Part shown: positions 33,215-44,229 of the stretch, piece after piece
How the letters are laid out: every line of letters starts with the position of its first letter
Numbering within the stretch: position 1 is the first letter of the stretch
From: Limnanthes douglasii subsp. nivea
Taxonomy: Eukaryota; Streptophyta; Magnoliopsida; Brassicales; Limnanthaceae
NCBI GenBank assembly: GCA_036936605.1
Contig: JAUPFV010000004.1
Location: 183,228,807 to 183,292,806 of the forward strand
Length of the DNA: 64,000 bases
Direction of reading: 5' to 3'
Made by a program: the position numbers and the translations under genes
Notes under the pieces: generated by a model
Databases searched by the model: none
What the model was told of the DNA's origin: nothing
The model's input: the letters and a program-made list of their open reading frames with translations, nothing else

Positions 33215-33222
33215 TATTTATA
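33215..33222 (-). promoter_or_regulatory. Antisense TATA box (element B)
   Basis: CTATAAATAC on the minus strand lies 100 bp upstream of the antisense ATG. Element D has TATATAAAC at the equivalent place, 91-98 bp upstream. The conserved spacing suggests a real minus-strand promoter; there is no expression evidence. Confidence 0.55.
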
Positions 33223-33562
33223 GTAAATCTGAAAAAGGAAGTTGATTCATAGGAGAATTCGAAAAGATTGGCAATGATTAAAAGGCGGCGCTGATGTCAC
33301 CACCTTGATTAAGAGGTTGCTTTTCGAAGAAGGTGGGTTCGAAATTCAAGGTGAAAAAACGGCTGAAGCAACCAATCAGAGAGTGACACGTGTCCCACGA
33401 ACTCTGGCAAAAACCGTTTTGAATTCGTGAAGCTTTATCTGTCCGGATAAACCCATAGCCCAAATTGACACACATGTCCGGATTAAAACTACCCCTGATG
33501 TCGGACTGTTTTTCAGGTCTTTGACAAGAGTATTTGCACAAACACCTAAAACAAGGGGCTCC
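33223..33562 (+). other. Element B region between antisense promoter and 3' LTR, with PPT
   Basis: No gene is visible. It probably holds upstream elements of the antisense promoter. It ends with a purine-rich tract, AAAACAAGGGGCTCC at 33,548-33,562, the expected plus-strand primer (PPT) directly before the 3' LTR. Confidence 0.6.
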
Positions 33563-33933
33563 TGATGAGTCCGAATTCTGCATGCTCCCCGGACAAGGAC
33601 AGATCGGTCCAAGGCCTCCGGACCGGACAGACCACTTCGAACACTCAGACCATAGGACTGTTCGAACTATGACAAAAGTACTAAAAAACCTAAACACTTC
33701 TTGACTAAGCTACTTGCTCTCTTACTTAGAGCTCATGGGTCTTTGAACATGACACGGGTCCATTAAACATGACCCGAAAGCCTATAAGGGCCCAAACATC
33801 AGGGTATAAATACCCAACCACCTGCATTAAGTATGGGTAATGAGAATTAACTGCTACCAGCCAGCTTAATTATCTCTCTATTAAACACCAACCAAATTAC
33901 AAGCCTACCCTCAGGCGATATTTATCCACACCA
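33563..33933 (+). repeat. Element B 3' LTR
   Basis: It matches the 5' LTR with about eight substitutions and one single-base indel. A 36-bp segment near the end is missing; in the 5' LTR it lies between short CTCTCTA/CTATTA repeats, so slippage or recombination between them is likely. TATAAATA is at 33,805-33,812. The TGAGT duplication follows at 33,934-33,938. Confidence 0.95.
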
Positions 33934-35797
33934 TGAGTAATCAATTTACATATCCATCTGAAGAGAGATTATATACGACAACGAACGAAGGTCGTGTAGA
34001 AGTATGTATAGAATGGGTTATAATTAGAGGTCATCCCCTCTCTCTTCATAAATTCTTTCTGGAAATTTACCTAAGTGGTTTGATATTCAAAGCTGGAAAA
34101 GTTCAATTGGACACAAGATCCGGATGTCCACATTGAACAAATAACTTTATGATCAATTATCGTACAGATTTCTCCCAAAACTTCAAGAACGCAGCTTCAA
34201 AGTGGTATAATCGATTGCCTTAGGGTAATATTAAAATTTTTGACATGTTTTGGAATATATTTTGTCAGCATTTCGTGGGAAACAAAAAGTTCTACCACGA
34301 ATGATGATACGATAATTTACTAAGGGCTAAAGGTAGAGGAGATCCTTAAAGTGTACACAAACTGTTTTATCAAAACAAAAACTGATGTGGAAAATTGTGA
34401 GGATAAAGTGGCCATAACAGCTTTTCGGATGGGATTGCTTCCAAGAGTTTTAAAGGATACTGTTACTGAAAGACAAGCCATCACATTTTAGGCTTTGGTA
34501 GATCAAGTAGAAAAAAAAATAGTAACAGAAACCCAAACATCAGAAAGGAGTTATTCGGCACAGATTGAACATAACCATTTATGTCAGAATTCGATGGCAT
34601 TACAAAATAGTTCGCAACCAATAAACATTGTCCGACCTTGAGCAACAGCTCAAACAATCATCCAGGCACCTCCAAAAATGAGAGAATGTATCTTGGTTGT
34701 TAACGCTTAACAATATGTCTGACCCATATTAAAAAAATAGGTTCGACCAACCCATTTTTCCGAACTGAATGAATGTATAGCAACAATCTTTAAGAGAACA
34801 CGTCCACATGTATAATTTTCTAAGTTATTTCCAATACAAACTCTAAATGAGAACATAAACAATAGGTATTGAAAGTATAACGAGGACATTAGACATGATA
34901 CGAAGGATTGCGTAGCGTTGAAAAAAGAGATACAAGCTTTGATTGAAAATGGGAAAGTGACAACATTTGTGAAGAAGAGTTCTTTGGTTTTTCCAAAGCA
35001 AGAAGATGCTTTAAGGATCTCATAACCTATTTATGAAGATTCTATTGATGCGTTTGATATTTTCATGGAGTACTTATATCTAAAACCAGATAGAAACAAC
35101 ATAAATATGGTGGAAGATCCAATCGTAAGAGGAAAGGTTAGTGAACTATGTGTTTTCTTTGAATCACTAATAATTTTTGGAGGAGACACTGTTACAGGAA
35201 CATGGAAATATTCTCAAAAAATGGACATTATTAGCCTAGCAACTCAATTGGAGGCGGGAGCTTCACCACATTTATACAAAAACCCATCTCCAATAATTTG
35301 TTTTGAAGACGATGACATGAAGGATGCAGCTGGTCCACACGAAAATGCGGTCGTTATTGTATCAAAAATCGATGGGAATGAGATATGAAGAATTTTGATT
35401 GATACTGGCAACTCAGCTAATATCATGTTTATCACTACTTATAGTCAGATAAAAAATCTACCAACAATCCTTCGGCCAGATTGGACAATTGTAGGATTTT
35501 CTAAGAATAATGGTTGAACTGGTTGGAGAATTCGAGGCGAGAGTTGAATTAGGTCGGGAACCTTAAAAAAGGCGGTGACAGTCTTATTTACTGTGTCAAA
35601 CGCTCCAACGTCTTATATGTAATTTTTAGAAGGTCATGGCTTTCTAGAATGTATGATGTGCCATCAGTTGTTCATCAATGTTTGATATATCGTGGGAAAA
35701 TGTGGGAACGGTTAGAAGCAGTCAAAAGATGGAAATAGAGTGTTATCTAATGTTCTTGGCCCCAAAATAAATCAAGGTGGTCGAGTCAAAGAAAGAA
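33934..35797 (+). pseudogene. Element A gag (continued) and protease
   Basis: Gag resumes after element B. The start corresponds to B's FTTPNEDTVF-RNWRQSPLSS region (here LYTTTNEGRV, with the rest in another frame). The capsid region is full of stops (34,140-34,600). Part of the knuckle-like linker and ALIENGKV are readable near 34,900. From 35,065 the frame gives VSELCVFFESLIIFGGDT and LATQLEAGASPHLYKN. The retropepsin active site ILIDTGNSANIM is at about 35,394. The last residues, ECYLMFLAPK then KVVESKKE before TAG 35,798, align residue for residue with the end of gag-pro in B. Confidence 0.8.
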
Positions 35798-35809
35798 TAG
35801 CAATTAGAA
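35789..35809 (+). promoter_or_regulatory. Gag-pol junction TAG with CAATTA context (element A)
   Basis: GAA-TAG-CAA-TTA-GAA-GGG sits at the junction homologous to B's. The bases after the stop fit UAG-CAR-YYA perfectly, despite heavy decay of the rest of A. Confidence 0.6.
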
Positions 35810-38800
35810 GGGTCTTCAGTCGAATCCGACCCTGTAGATGATCCGATGGAGACCTCCATGTTTATGGTCCCATACGGAAATTTCTAGGATTATGTTTTCT
35901 CTCTAGGTAAAAGTCTAAAAACCGGCACAGAGTTATCTTTGGAGGTGAAAGAGAAGTTAATTCAATTTGTATCAGAAAAATTGCACTTATTTGCTTGGTG
36001 TATAGAAGATGTGACAGGGGTTCCCGCTGATATCATTTGTCATAAGTTAGCAGTACAAAACAATGTTCATCCGATCATCTAGAAGAGAAGATTTTTTCCC
36101 AAGAAAAATATGAAGTTGTTGTAACAGAGGTAGATCGTTTAACTAAGATTTGGCACACATGTGAGTCATAATATCCTTTGTGGACTGCTAATCCGGTTTT
36201 GGTGAAGAAGAAGAACGGTAAATGGCGGATGCGTGTGGATTTTAGTGATCTAAATAGGGTTTGTACAAAAGATCATTACCCAGTTCCACGAATAGATCAG
36301 TTCGTGGAATCGACTTCAAGGAATAAATTACTTTCTTTTATGGATGCATACGCCGGATACAATCAAATCCAAATGGATCCAAAGGATCAGAAGAGTACCA
36401 CTTTTATCATCGAAAGAGGTGTATATTGTTATAAGGTAATTCCGTTTGGGTTGAAAAATGCAGATGCAACTTACCAGTGCTTAGTAACAAATCTTTTGAG
36501 ACTCAGATTGGGAGAAATATTGAAGTGTATATTGATGACATGTTGGTAAAAATTACAAGAGATGAGAACCATTTGAGAGATTTAGAAGAAACTTTTGTTA
36601 ATCTGACAAAGTTAAATTTGAAATTGAATTCAGAGAAAATGTACATTTGGAGTAAGATCCTTGGGTACATAATCAGTGAGCGTGGGATATAATGTGATTA
36701 GGTGCAATTAAATACTTTAAGCACTATGGCACCTCATCGGACGATCAACGAAGTATAATCTAACATGAAGATTTACAGCCTTGAACAGATTCATATCATG
36801 AACGCCGGAAAAATGTACCCTTTTTTCCAAGTGTTGAGAAGAGAAAATTATTTTGACTAGACCTCATAATGTTCTAAGGCTTATCATAGAATCAAAGAGT
36901 ATCTTTCTTCGCTAGAAATTTTGACAAAGCAAAATTTGGAGGAGAGATTGTATGTTTATTTAGCGGTATCAGATTATGTTGTTAGTGTTGTTTTAGATCC
37001 TAAAAATGCCCAAAACCAATATATTACATCAGTATATTGCATCAATAAAAGTCTTTTGGATTATGAGAAACACTATTTAAAGTTAGAAAAATTGGCTCTT
37101 GCAATAGTAACCATTGCACGTAAAATTGGCTCTTGAGCATAAGACTGCCATTAAAGGACAATCTTTTATGGATTTTTTAGTTGAGTTTCACTCCAAACGA
37201 TCAGATTTGAAGATTGATGAAGAAAACTTTGAGTCGGAGTGGATAGTCCGAACAAATGGGATTCAAGTGCATCAGGATGCAGAGCAAGAATGCAGCTAAT
37301 TTTTCCATAAGCATTTTCCATGTACGAAGCTACAAGTTTCGGATTTAAAGCATCAAATAATAAGGTTAAGTATGAAGCTGCTTTAGCAGGGTTGAGACTC
37401 GCTAAGATTTGTGGGGAAAAAAAAGTAAGGCTCATAAGCGACTCACAACTTCTCATAAATTATGCATATGGTTAGTCCGAGGCAAGAAAATATCATTTAG
37501 TGAAGTATTTGAGGGTGTTAAAGTCTTTAACGTTGGTTTTCAAAAGCATCGGATACAAACATTTTCACGGGGATGGAAATTTTGTGGCTGATTCTTTGGC
37601 TATTGTTTCATATTCTGAGGAGTACCGTTGAAATATTACACAAGAAAATCCTTCAATAACAAAAGGGTCTGAGTCGGTAGAAGGTTTTATCAAAGCTTTT
37701 TAAATCTGTACAACCATAGTAAAAGATTAGATTAGTGAAGTTAAATAATGTTTTATAAATTATGTGTTACCTACTAACAAAGTAATGGCCAAAAGAATAC
37801 TTTTTAAGGCATATGGTTATACCGTCCTCGATGATGTTTTATATAAAAAATATTTTAGTCGGTCGTTATTTCGATGTTTAAGAGAAAATGAATCGCACAT
37901 TATATTATCAAAGTTACATGATGGAGAAGGATCTGCACACTATGGGTATAAAATGTTGATATGAAGAGTTATTCTAGCAGGGTACTGGCCTACAGTCTCT
38001 TCGGATACAAAGAAACTAGTTCAAAATTGTGACACCTGCCAAAGGTTCGCTAATACAATCCATGACTACGAGTGCCTCTTGCGTCAATATCTGAATCATT
38101 AATTTTTTACCGATGGGGCATTGAATTGGTCAGACCATTACTGATGCCATTAGAAGAGCGACAAACGATAATTGTCGCGATGGATTATTTTTCTAAATGG
38201 TTGGAAGTTGAGCCATTAGCATGAAAAAAGCCAAGGATGTGATCAGGTTTATTGTTTCCAATCTTTTTTTGTTGTCTTGGGGTTCCAATAAAGATAACGA
38301 TGGATAATGCACCACAATTTGATAACAAATAAATGAAGGCTTTTTGTTCTGCTAAAGGAATACAACAATGCTTTTCATCACGTTTCCATCCACAAGCGAA
38401 TTGCCAAGTTGAGGTTACCAATCAAATAATTGTGGATGGTTACAGAGAGAATTTGGAAGACAATGCTGGAAAATGGCCGGATTATTCATAAGAAGTTTTG
38501 TGGGCATACAGAACTACTCATCGGATAGCTACAAAAGAATAATCATTTGCATTAACCTATGGGATGGAGGCAGTGGTTCCATCCGAAATGATCTTCCTCT
38601 CGTACCGAATTAGTGAATATTCCGAAGAGACAAATAATAAAAGAAAGTGTACAAAGTTATATTTGATAGAGGAGAAAAGAAGGAGGGAACCATTGAATTG
38701 TTTATATTACCAGACCTTGATTAGAAGTCGGTATGCTTCCAAAGTTAGAAGGCGAGAATTTAAAGCAGGGGATAACGTGTTCTGGAAAGTATTTATTCAT

Positions 38801-38940
38801 AGAAAATAAAAACGGCTTGTTAAGCTATGACCTAATTGGGAGGGTCCGTATAGAGTAACGAAGAAATCCAAGTCGTAGACATATCGACTCAAAGATAAAT
38901 AAGAAAGAGAGCTTCTTCACCCGTGGCAGAATCTTTCGTA
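35801..38940 (+). pseudogene. Element A pol: RT, RNase H, aRNH, integrase, broken
   Basis: The order is as in B. The linker QLEGSSVESDP-DDPMET follows the TAG. RT at 36,178-36,690 has NPVLVKKKNGKWRM, MDAYAGYNQI, PFGLKNADATYQ and, after a shift, VYIDDMLVK. First RNase H is near 36,920-37,130 (VYLAVSDYVVSVVL). The aRNH remnant is at 37,160-37,620 (KASNNK-KYEAALAGL, LISDSQLLIN). Integrase runs from about 37,764: LSKLHDGEGSAHYG, NCDTCQRFAN (intact Cys pair), and after more shifts DNAPQFDN and ANCQVEVTNQ. It ends near 38,930 (LLHPWQNL). There are more than ten stops or shifts. Confidence 0.82.
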
Positions 38941-38976
38941 CCCTAGTGGCGCATGAAGGTTTTAATGAGGTTCCCT
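38934..38976 (+). other. Conserved post-pol motif (element A)
   Basis: CTTTCGTACCCTAGTGGCGCATGAAGG followed by TTTTAATGAGGT immediately follows the pol end. It aligns with the longer motif in B, D and C; the preceding G-run is missing. Confidence 0.5.
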
Positions 38977-39041
38977 AATACCTGACTTATATATAATATA
39001 TATTTTTGCCATTTTAAAACAATTTGTTTTATCTTTATTAG

Positions 39042-39220
39042 TTTGGTCCAGAAGGGTCTTCCAACGAATGTTGGTCTACAATATTCATCATTTTGGACCA
39101 TAAGGGTCTTCCAACAAATGTTGGTCTACAATCTTTATCATTTTGGACCAGACGGGTCTTCCAACGAATGTTCGTCTACGATCTTTATCATTTTAGACCA
39201 TAAGGGTCTTCCAACGAATT
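39042..39220. repeat. 50-bp tandem repeat, element A 3' region
   Basis: There are about 3.6 copies with period exactly 50 (starts at 39,042, 39,092, 39,142, 39,192). The core reads GGACCATAAGGGTCTTCCAAC then GTTGGTCTACAAT. The unit is recognisably related to the 51-bp unit in element C at 59,391-59,698. Confidence 0.9.
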
Positions 39221-39647
39221 TGGGAGATGAAAAGTTTTTCTTTTGAGAAGTTGTTCTACCTATTATATGTCGCTCACGCGTATGGATAAGCGTAAAGGTT
39301 TTCTGGCACACTTTTTCATCAAAAATTTCTTGAAAGCATGCAAATGCGGGTTATAACATTTTTTGACACGTGGGATTAAATAGCAGTGCAACTCTAAATG
39401 TTTTCTCACACAAAGATATGGACAACTCATCAAGTTCGAATTCAACATGCAACCTAAGAGTAATGAGTGACCATGAGGTCATTATTTCCGATGAGAAATC
39501 AATGGAAGAAAAATCTGATAAGGTTCCTAAAGAGGTAAATTTGATGACGAGTCTAGGAAGAATAATTCGATGAGCTTCCTGAAGAAGAAAAATCTGCGTC
39601 CGTGAATATGTCCTTGCTTGAACATCTTCACAAGGACTGAAGGCTAC
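39221..39647 (+). other. Element A 3' untranslated region and PPT
   Basis: A short frame at 39,370-39,573 (Ser/Glu/Lys-rich, no domain) may be chance or a remnant. There is no antisense gene in this element. The sequence ends CTTCACAAGGACTGAAGGCTAC, a purine-rich stretch directly before the 3' LTR. Confidence 0.5.
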
Positions 39648-40067
39648 GGATAATGGGATAAAAATATTGTGATAGATGAGCTAAATAAAATAAATAAAGG
39701 CATTAATTTGATGTAATAAAGTATTGAGTACAAAACTTGACAAGTATATAAATTGAGGGGATCAAATGTAATATCTAAGGTGTATGTGTACAAATGGTAG
39801 AGTAGTGAGGTGAAATACACGTGTATGAGAATGGGTAAATATGTAATTTAGGAACCTACCTCTTATACTATATAAAGGAGAACCTATTTTGGGAAAAGAT
39901 CTAATCATTAGACAATAGTTACTTGATTATTCGTTTTGTCCGTTTCTCTCTCTAATCATTTCATTTCACCCTCTAAAATTATCACCATACAAACATTATC
40001 GTGAAATATATCCTCATGAAAAAATCCAGGATAGAAAACTCCACTAAAATATATATGGACTTATCAA
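39648..40067 (+). repeat. Element A 3' LTR
   Basis: It begins GGATAATGGG (TG has become GG) and ends GGACTTATCA. TATATAAA is at 39,869-39,876. Length is 420 bp against 421 for the 5' copy. Confidence 0.85.
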
Positions 40068-43049
40068 ATGTAGAAATATATACAAATATTTAGTATTTCG
40101 CTAGTCATGATTAAAAATAAAATAATAAACAATTTTTATGCACTCGTGATCAATAAATAGTATTTCCAATTTATATAATGAGAGAAGAATTGATGCACAT
40201 CAAACAACGCAAATCTGATGTAATAAGATCTTCCAAATACAAGTTTCTAAGTGAATATTCTATATTATTCGAGATGATACAGGTTCTTTATAATTTCATT
40301 AAATATTAAAGCATACATGTAATAATCAAAGAATAATATGTTTAACACTTTCATTAATAAACCATAGTAATTAAACTCTTATTTAATTAATAAAAATCAT
40401 ATTGTTATAATTGATGTATTTTCAATCATGGTTAATTTACCACATGTGCTAGTCAAAGGCTCACGATGCAACTACTTAAGACATTATGTGGGAAGACACC
40501 TCGAATGACATGTGAACTTGGATTAGTTTTACAATAATTTAAAGTTTTTTACGTGAACGGTGTGATGTTTAATCTTAATTAGCTTTTTAGTTGAGTCTTT
40601 TAGCCAGTGTTAAATCAACGGCCGCCAATTCAATTAGCTTGAAGAAATATGTGTTAAAATATCATTATATATTTAATAATTTGACTCAAAAAAGCTACAC
40701 AATAAAACAAAATATAAAATAAATTTAACATAAATTCTTATATTTTTATGCAAATATCAATGTTGATCAGACCTGAGACCAGTTATCAAGGATTGAATTA
40801 TAAAAGTTTTTTTTTAATTATTAAAATTTAATAAAGAGTCTATTATTCTAATCAATTAATTCAATTCTAAGATTTATTCCTAAAATAATCATGTATCTGT
40901 TTTGATAACAATCCAAATGTCCTAAAATAATGCATTAATTGGGTAAACATCAAAACATGTACTTTTCTATCGTTACTCATATAGGGACTTAATTCATATA
41001 CCTAAGTTTCTAAGATATAAATTTATTAAATTTCATAGAAGTATTCTACTTAGGTTGACATCAAATTTTGAGATATGTCACCTAACATTTTCAAACATAC
41101 ATTATCTTTAATGCTTTAAAAAATCCAAATAATAAATATCATTTGACGATAGAGAGTGAAGTTTAGTTTAACTAACTTGGATTACTAAATTGATTGATAT
41201 TAAGTAAAGATAATTCATAATAATGAAATTAAAAAATCACATAAAATAAAAATAAAGCTAAATAAAAATATATAAAAAATAATAATAAAAAAATATTTAT
41301 AAAAAAATAAAAAAATACAAGTGTCGAGGTGACCGTTCACTAGGTTTTTATAAAATATGGAGATAACATGATGTTATTGTCAAAATTCAAAAGACTATAT
41401 TATAGCTTATGAGATAATCTGATGCAATTGTGGTGACTTCAATCAATGCTTGATTTATAGTTTTAAGCTTTAGTGAAGTTAATCATTTTATGAAGGTGAT
41501 TGATAACGGATTTGGTTTTTTACATGACGATCATTATACTATTGGATCAAAAGAATTAATTTGTATTATCATTGTATTTGTTAAATATTATTCACAATCC
41601 GTGAACATATCTTCTTAAGATCTGTCCAAAAATACTATTTTAAACTTTACCCTCTCGAGCTTCGGAATTTAGGATGGATATACTTTGATTTTAAACAAGA
41701 ATTTCAATATTTTATAATATAATTCATATACTACTTGAACCAACTTCTCGTATTTGCAATGAAGCTATCCATGACATCTTCTATAATTGGTTTCCTTTCT
41801 TTTATTTTTTCTCTTGAAACTTTATATCAAGACATCTTATAAAAAAACTAATATGTAGTTTTTGTTTGACATGAACTGAAGAAGGTTTTAGACATGTTCA
41901 GGTATTCTATTGTATTTTTAAAAATGAGTAGTTACATCTACTGTGACATGATAATTAGAATTGTAATCATTGTAAAAAGTGTGAAACTAAAACCAAATTG
42001 GTAGTTCTTAATAAAGACATTTTTGTAACACATCATTGAACATTTTGCATACATCACGTGTTCGGTTGGTTTTCTCATCCTTGGAATCATAAATCATGTG
42101 AAGGTGAAATGAAGCAAATAAATAATTAGATTAACCGGAAGCATCTTCTTGTACAAAATAAATGTTAAATGACTTTTTTTTATCTTCTTTTACTAAAGTC
42201 GCATATAAAGAGAGTGAATATCTAGAGAGGAACATGCGTGAAAATAAACTAACACATACGAAGAAAAAATGAAAGAAAATAGTGAAAATCATAAAGAAGA
42301 ATAATTTGGAATTTTATAAAATTTCGCTACAAAAAAAGCTCGAGAGCCTCAGTTGGATAGTCAAATCAAGCCATGTGAAGATGAAATTTTAGCACATCAT
42401 TCATAAAAAAATCAAGTTTATATCCAATAGTGACATAATCATTTTTACGATTGTGCATTAATATATTGCATTTGGTACATACCTGGTGAATTATGTCCAA
42501 ATTTATTGTATTTCCTTTTAAAATCCTTTAGTATTGTTTGGGGAAAACTCATATAATTCTATTATATATTGTGTTACAGTTGATTATTTGGAATTTTGGT
42601 CCTCTATAATTTTTTACCTTATACTTATAAAGTTTTCCACGTAAATTATTGTGTTTAATTTAGAATTTAATGTCTTTTATATCTTATGAAAAATATAAAA
42701 ACAATACACAATATTTTTGTTTCAAATTTAGTGATCTTTTCCAACATGGTGATATTAAAGCTTGAACCATTTTATTATCTTGTACGTAACAATAAATAAA
42801 TATTTTGATGTGTCAATGATGATTAAATTCACATGTTATAATTACTCACTATGAAAAATAAAAATGTAGAATATCTTGTATTAAAGATTTGTATGAGCCC
42901 ATTAATAGTAAACACAACCCCCAACAATATGATGTTTCTCAGCGGAAATTCGTACATAAAAAATCCATTAAGATAGTTTAAATATGTATTGATCATATTA
43001 TCATTCAAGATGTGACATATGACAATAATTCCATAGAGTTATCGTACAA
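40068..43049. other. AT-rich intergenic DNA, nothing recognised
   Basis: About 3 kb has no convincing coding frame, RNA gene or element boundary. Composition is very AT-rich with long A runs near 41,240-41,320. Confidence 0.5.
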
Positions 43050-43054
43050 ACTTA

Positions 43055-43440
43055 ATGTTATAGTTTCTAAAAAAAACTAGCATGAACAAAACCTCATTTA
43101 TGAGACGAGTTATGAAGTTGCAATACAGAGATGGAAGAATCATGGTAGATAATATAAATAAGTTTTATAGGCTAATGAGTGAACTTAAGTTCAATAGAAT
43201 TATTTTAGATAATAAGGTACTAGATTTAGTTATTCTTAGTTATCTTCATGGTAGTTGAGAGACATTATTCATGTCTTTTAGAATCTATATGCCAAAGTTT
43301 TTCATGGAGATTGTAAATAATAACATCCTAAATAAAAAATATCAACGAAAAAACCTTAGGTCATTGCTCATTTAGATGTAAACTTTATTGAGAGTCGAGG
43401 TAACAAAAGGTCCGCGAATCAACATATCAAGACAAGCACT
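43055..43440 (+). pseudogene. Ty1/copia-type gag fragment
   Basis: The + strand reads KTSFMRRVMKLQYRDGRIM followed by VDNINKFYRLMSELKFN, VLDLVILSYLHGS, stop, ETLFMSF. This fits the copia-type gag (UBN2) pattern in which a polypeptide of the form L-x(3)-L-x(3)-K-x-x-x-G is followed by I-x(3)-F-x(3)-L-x-x-L and L-x-SLP-x-S-x(3)-L. It is a 110-residue scrap without LTRs in view. It could be a solo piece of a copia element destroyed by later insertions. Confidence 0.5.
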
Positions 43441-43829
43441 TATTAATCAAGATTAATTTGTAAAACATAAAATTCACAAAATGTTAATCAATATCTAATT
43501 GAGAAACATGAACTACCACATGCGAATCAATCAACTTACATTCCTAATTTGTTTAAGAAGTAAAGATAAAAAAATTGAATATATTTATTTAAAATAAAAA
43601 ATAGTTTAAATAAGAGTTGTATCAATAAACTATAAATGAGGGTTGTATCAATAAACTATCATTAGGAAACTAGTGTTGTATATATGAGAGTTTTAAAAAA
43701 TATGGCCTATATGAAAATGAGAAAAACACGAAATTTGGAAAAACAAACTAACCTTGGTGATGATACTAAACTGAATAAAGGAAACAAAATTAAGAGAATA
43801 AGTGAGAAATGAGAGAGTTTGATGTTTAA
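43441..43829. other. Non-coding spacer
   Basis: This is AT-rich with a small duplication of ATCAATAAACTAT words near 43,620-43,665. The true left end of element C's LTR may lie in here, but I could not place it because the 3' LTR is outside the window. Confidence 0.4.
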
Positions 43830-44157
43830 GGATGATCGCATGGTGCTATAATATTTGTGTAATAGTTTATAATAAGAACACTAGTTTGGGAAAGAATAAG
43901 GACTTATCTTGTAAATAACAAAAGAATGGGTTGAGTTAGAATAGAGAAAGATAAGAATAGAATAAAGTGAGTCACCCATATGAGACACGGCCCATTACCA
44001 CTATATAAGGGAAAATTCTTTTATGGGGGTGGGGAACAATTATTATTATTATAAGTACTTTTTACCACTTTCTCTATTTTCCTTTGTTTCTCTCTTTATA
44101 TATGGTTACGACTTAATCTGGTACCAAAATCAAGGTCCTGATATTTTTAGCACTATA
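43830..44157 (+). repeat. Element C probable 5' LTR, right part
   Basis: It has a TATATAAG box at 44,002-44,009 in a setting like A's LTR (CACTATATAAGGG), a G-rich then pyrimidine-rich leader (TCTCTATTTTCC, GTTTCTCTC), and an end near GCACTATA. GTGGCATCTTCAGTGGGAAAC at 44,159-44,180 is the putative primer-binding site, comparable to those of A and B. The left limit is a guess. Confidence 0.45.
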
Positions 44158-44229
44158 TGTGGCATCTTCAGTGGGAAACTAAAGTGATACCCGGTGACAA
44201 GTTCTCCCAGATCACGAAACTACAGAGAG

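Larger units (their letters stand above)
23564..33933 (+). mobile_element. Element B: 10.4-kb Ty3/gypsy (Tat-like) element nested in A
   Basis: The LTRs are at 23,564-23,970 and 33,563-33,933, with a perfect TGAGT duplication at 23,559-23,563 and 33,934-33,938. Inside are the primer-binding site, gag-pro, pol in the same frame, a conserved non-coding motif, an antisense gene, and a polypurine tract. It is the best preserved element here, with five in-frame stops over 1,876 codons, one of them the aligned gag-pol TAG. The LTRs differ by about eight substitutions in about 370 aligned bases plus one 36-bp deletion, so the insertion is fairly recent. Confidence 0.95.
22424..40067 (+). mobile_element. 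Element A: old Ty3/gypsy (Tat-like) LTR retrotransposon, split by B
   Basis: Two LTRs of about 420 bp flank gag, protease, RT, RNase H, a second RNase H and integrase remnants on the + strand. The 10.4-kb element B is inserted in gag. Without B and its duplication A is about 7.3 kb. RT and aRNH sequences, and the order with a second RNase H before integrase, fit the Tat lineage. Both LTRs end GGACTTATCA. No convincing 5-bp duplication flanks the pair, and the 5' boundary is ambiguous (see findings). Stops and shifts are frequent and the LTRs differ at many sites, so A is clearly older than B. Unlike B, C and D it has no antisense gene. Confidence 0.85.

Noticed and set aside
23564..33933. Element B as an endogenous retrovirus with an envelope gene
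   Set aside because: No frame between pol and the 3' LTR on the sense strand encodes an envelope-like protein; that space holds the antisense gene.
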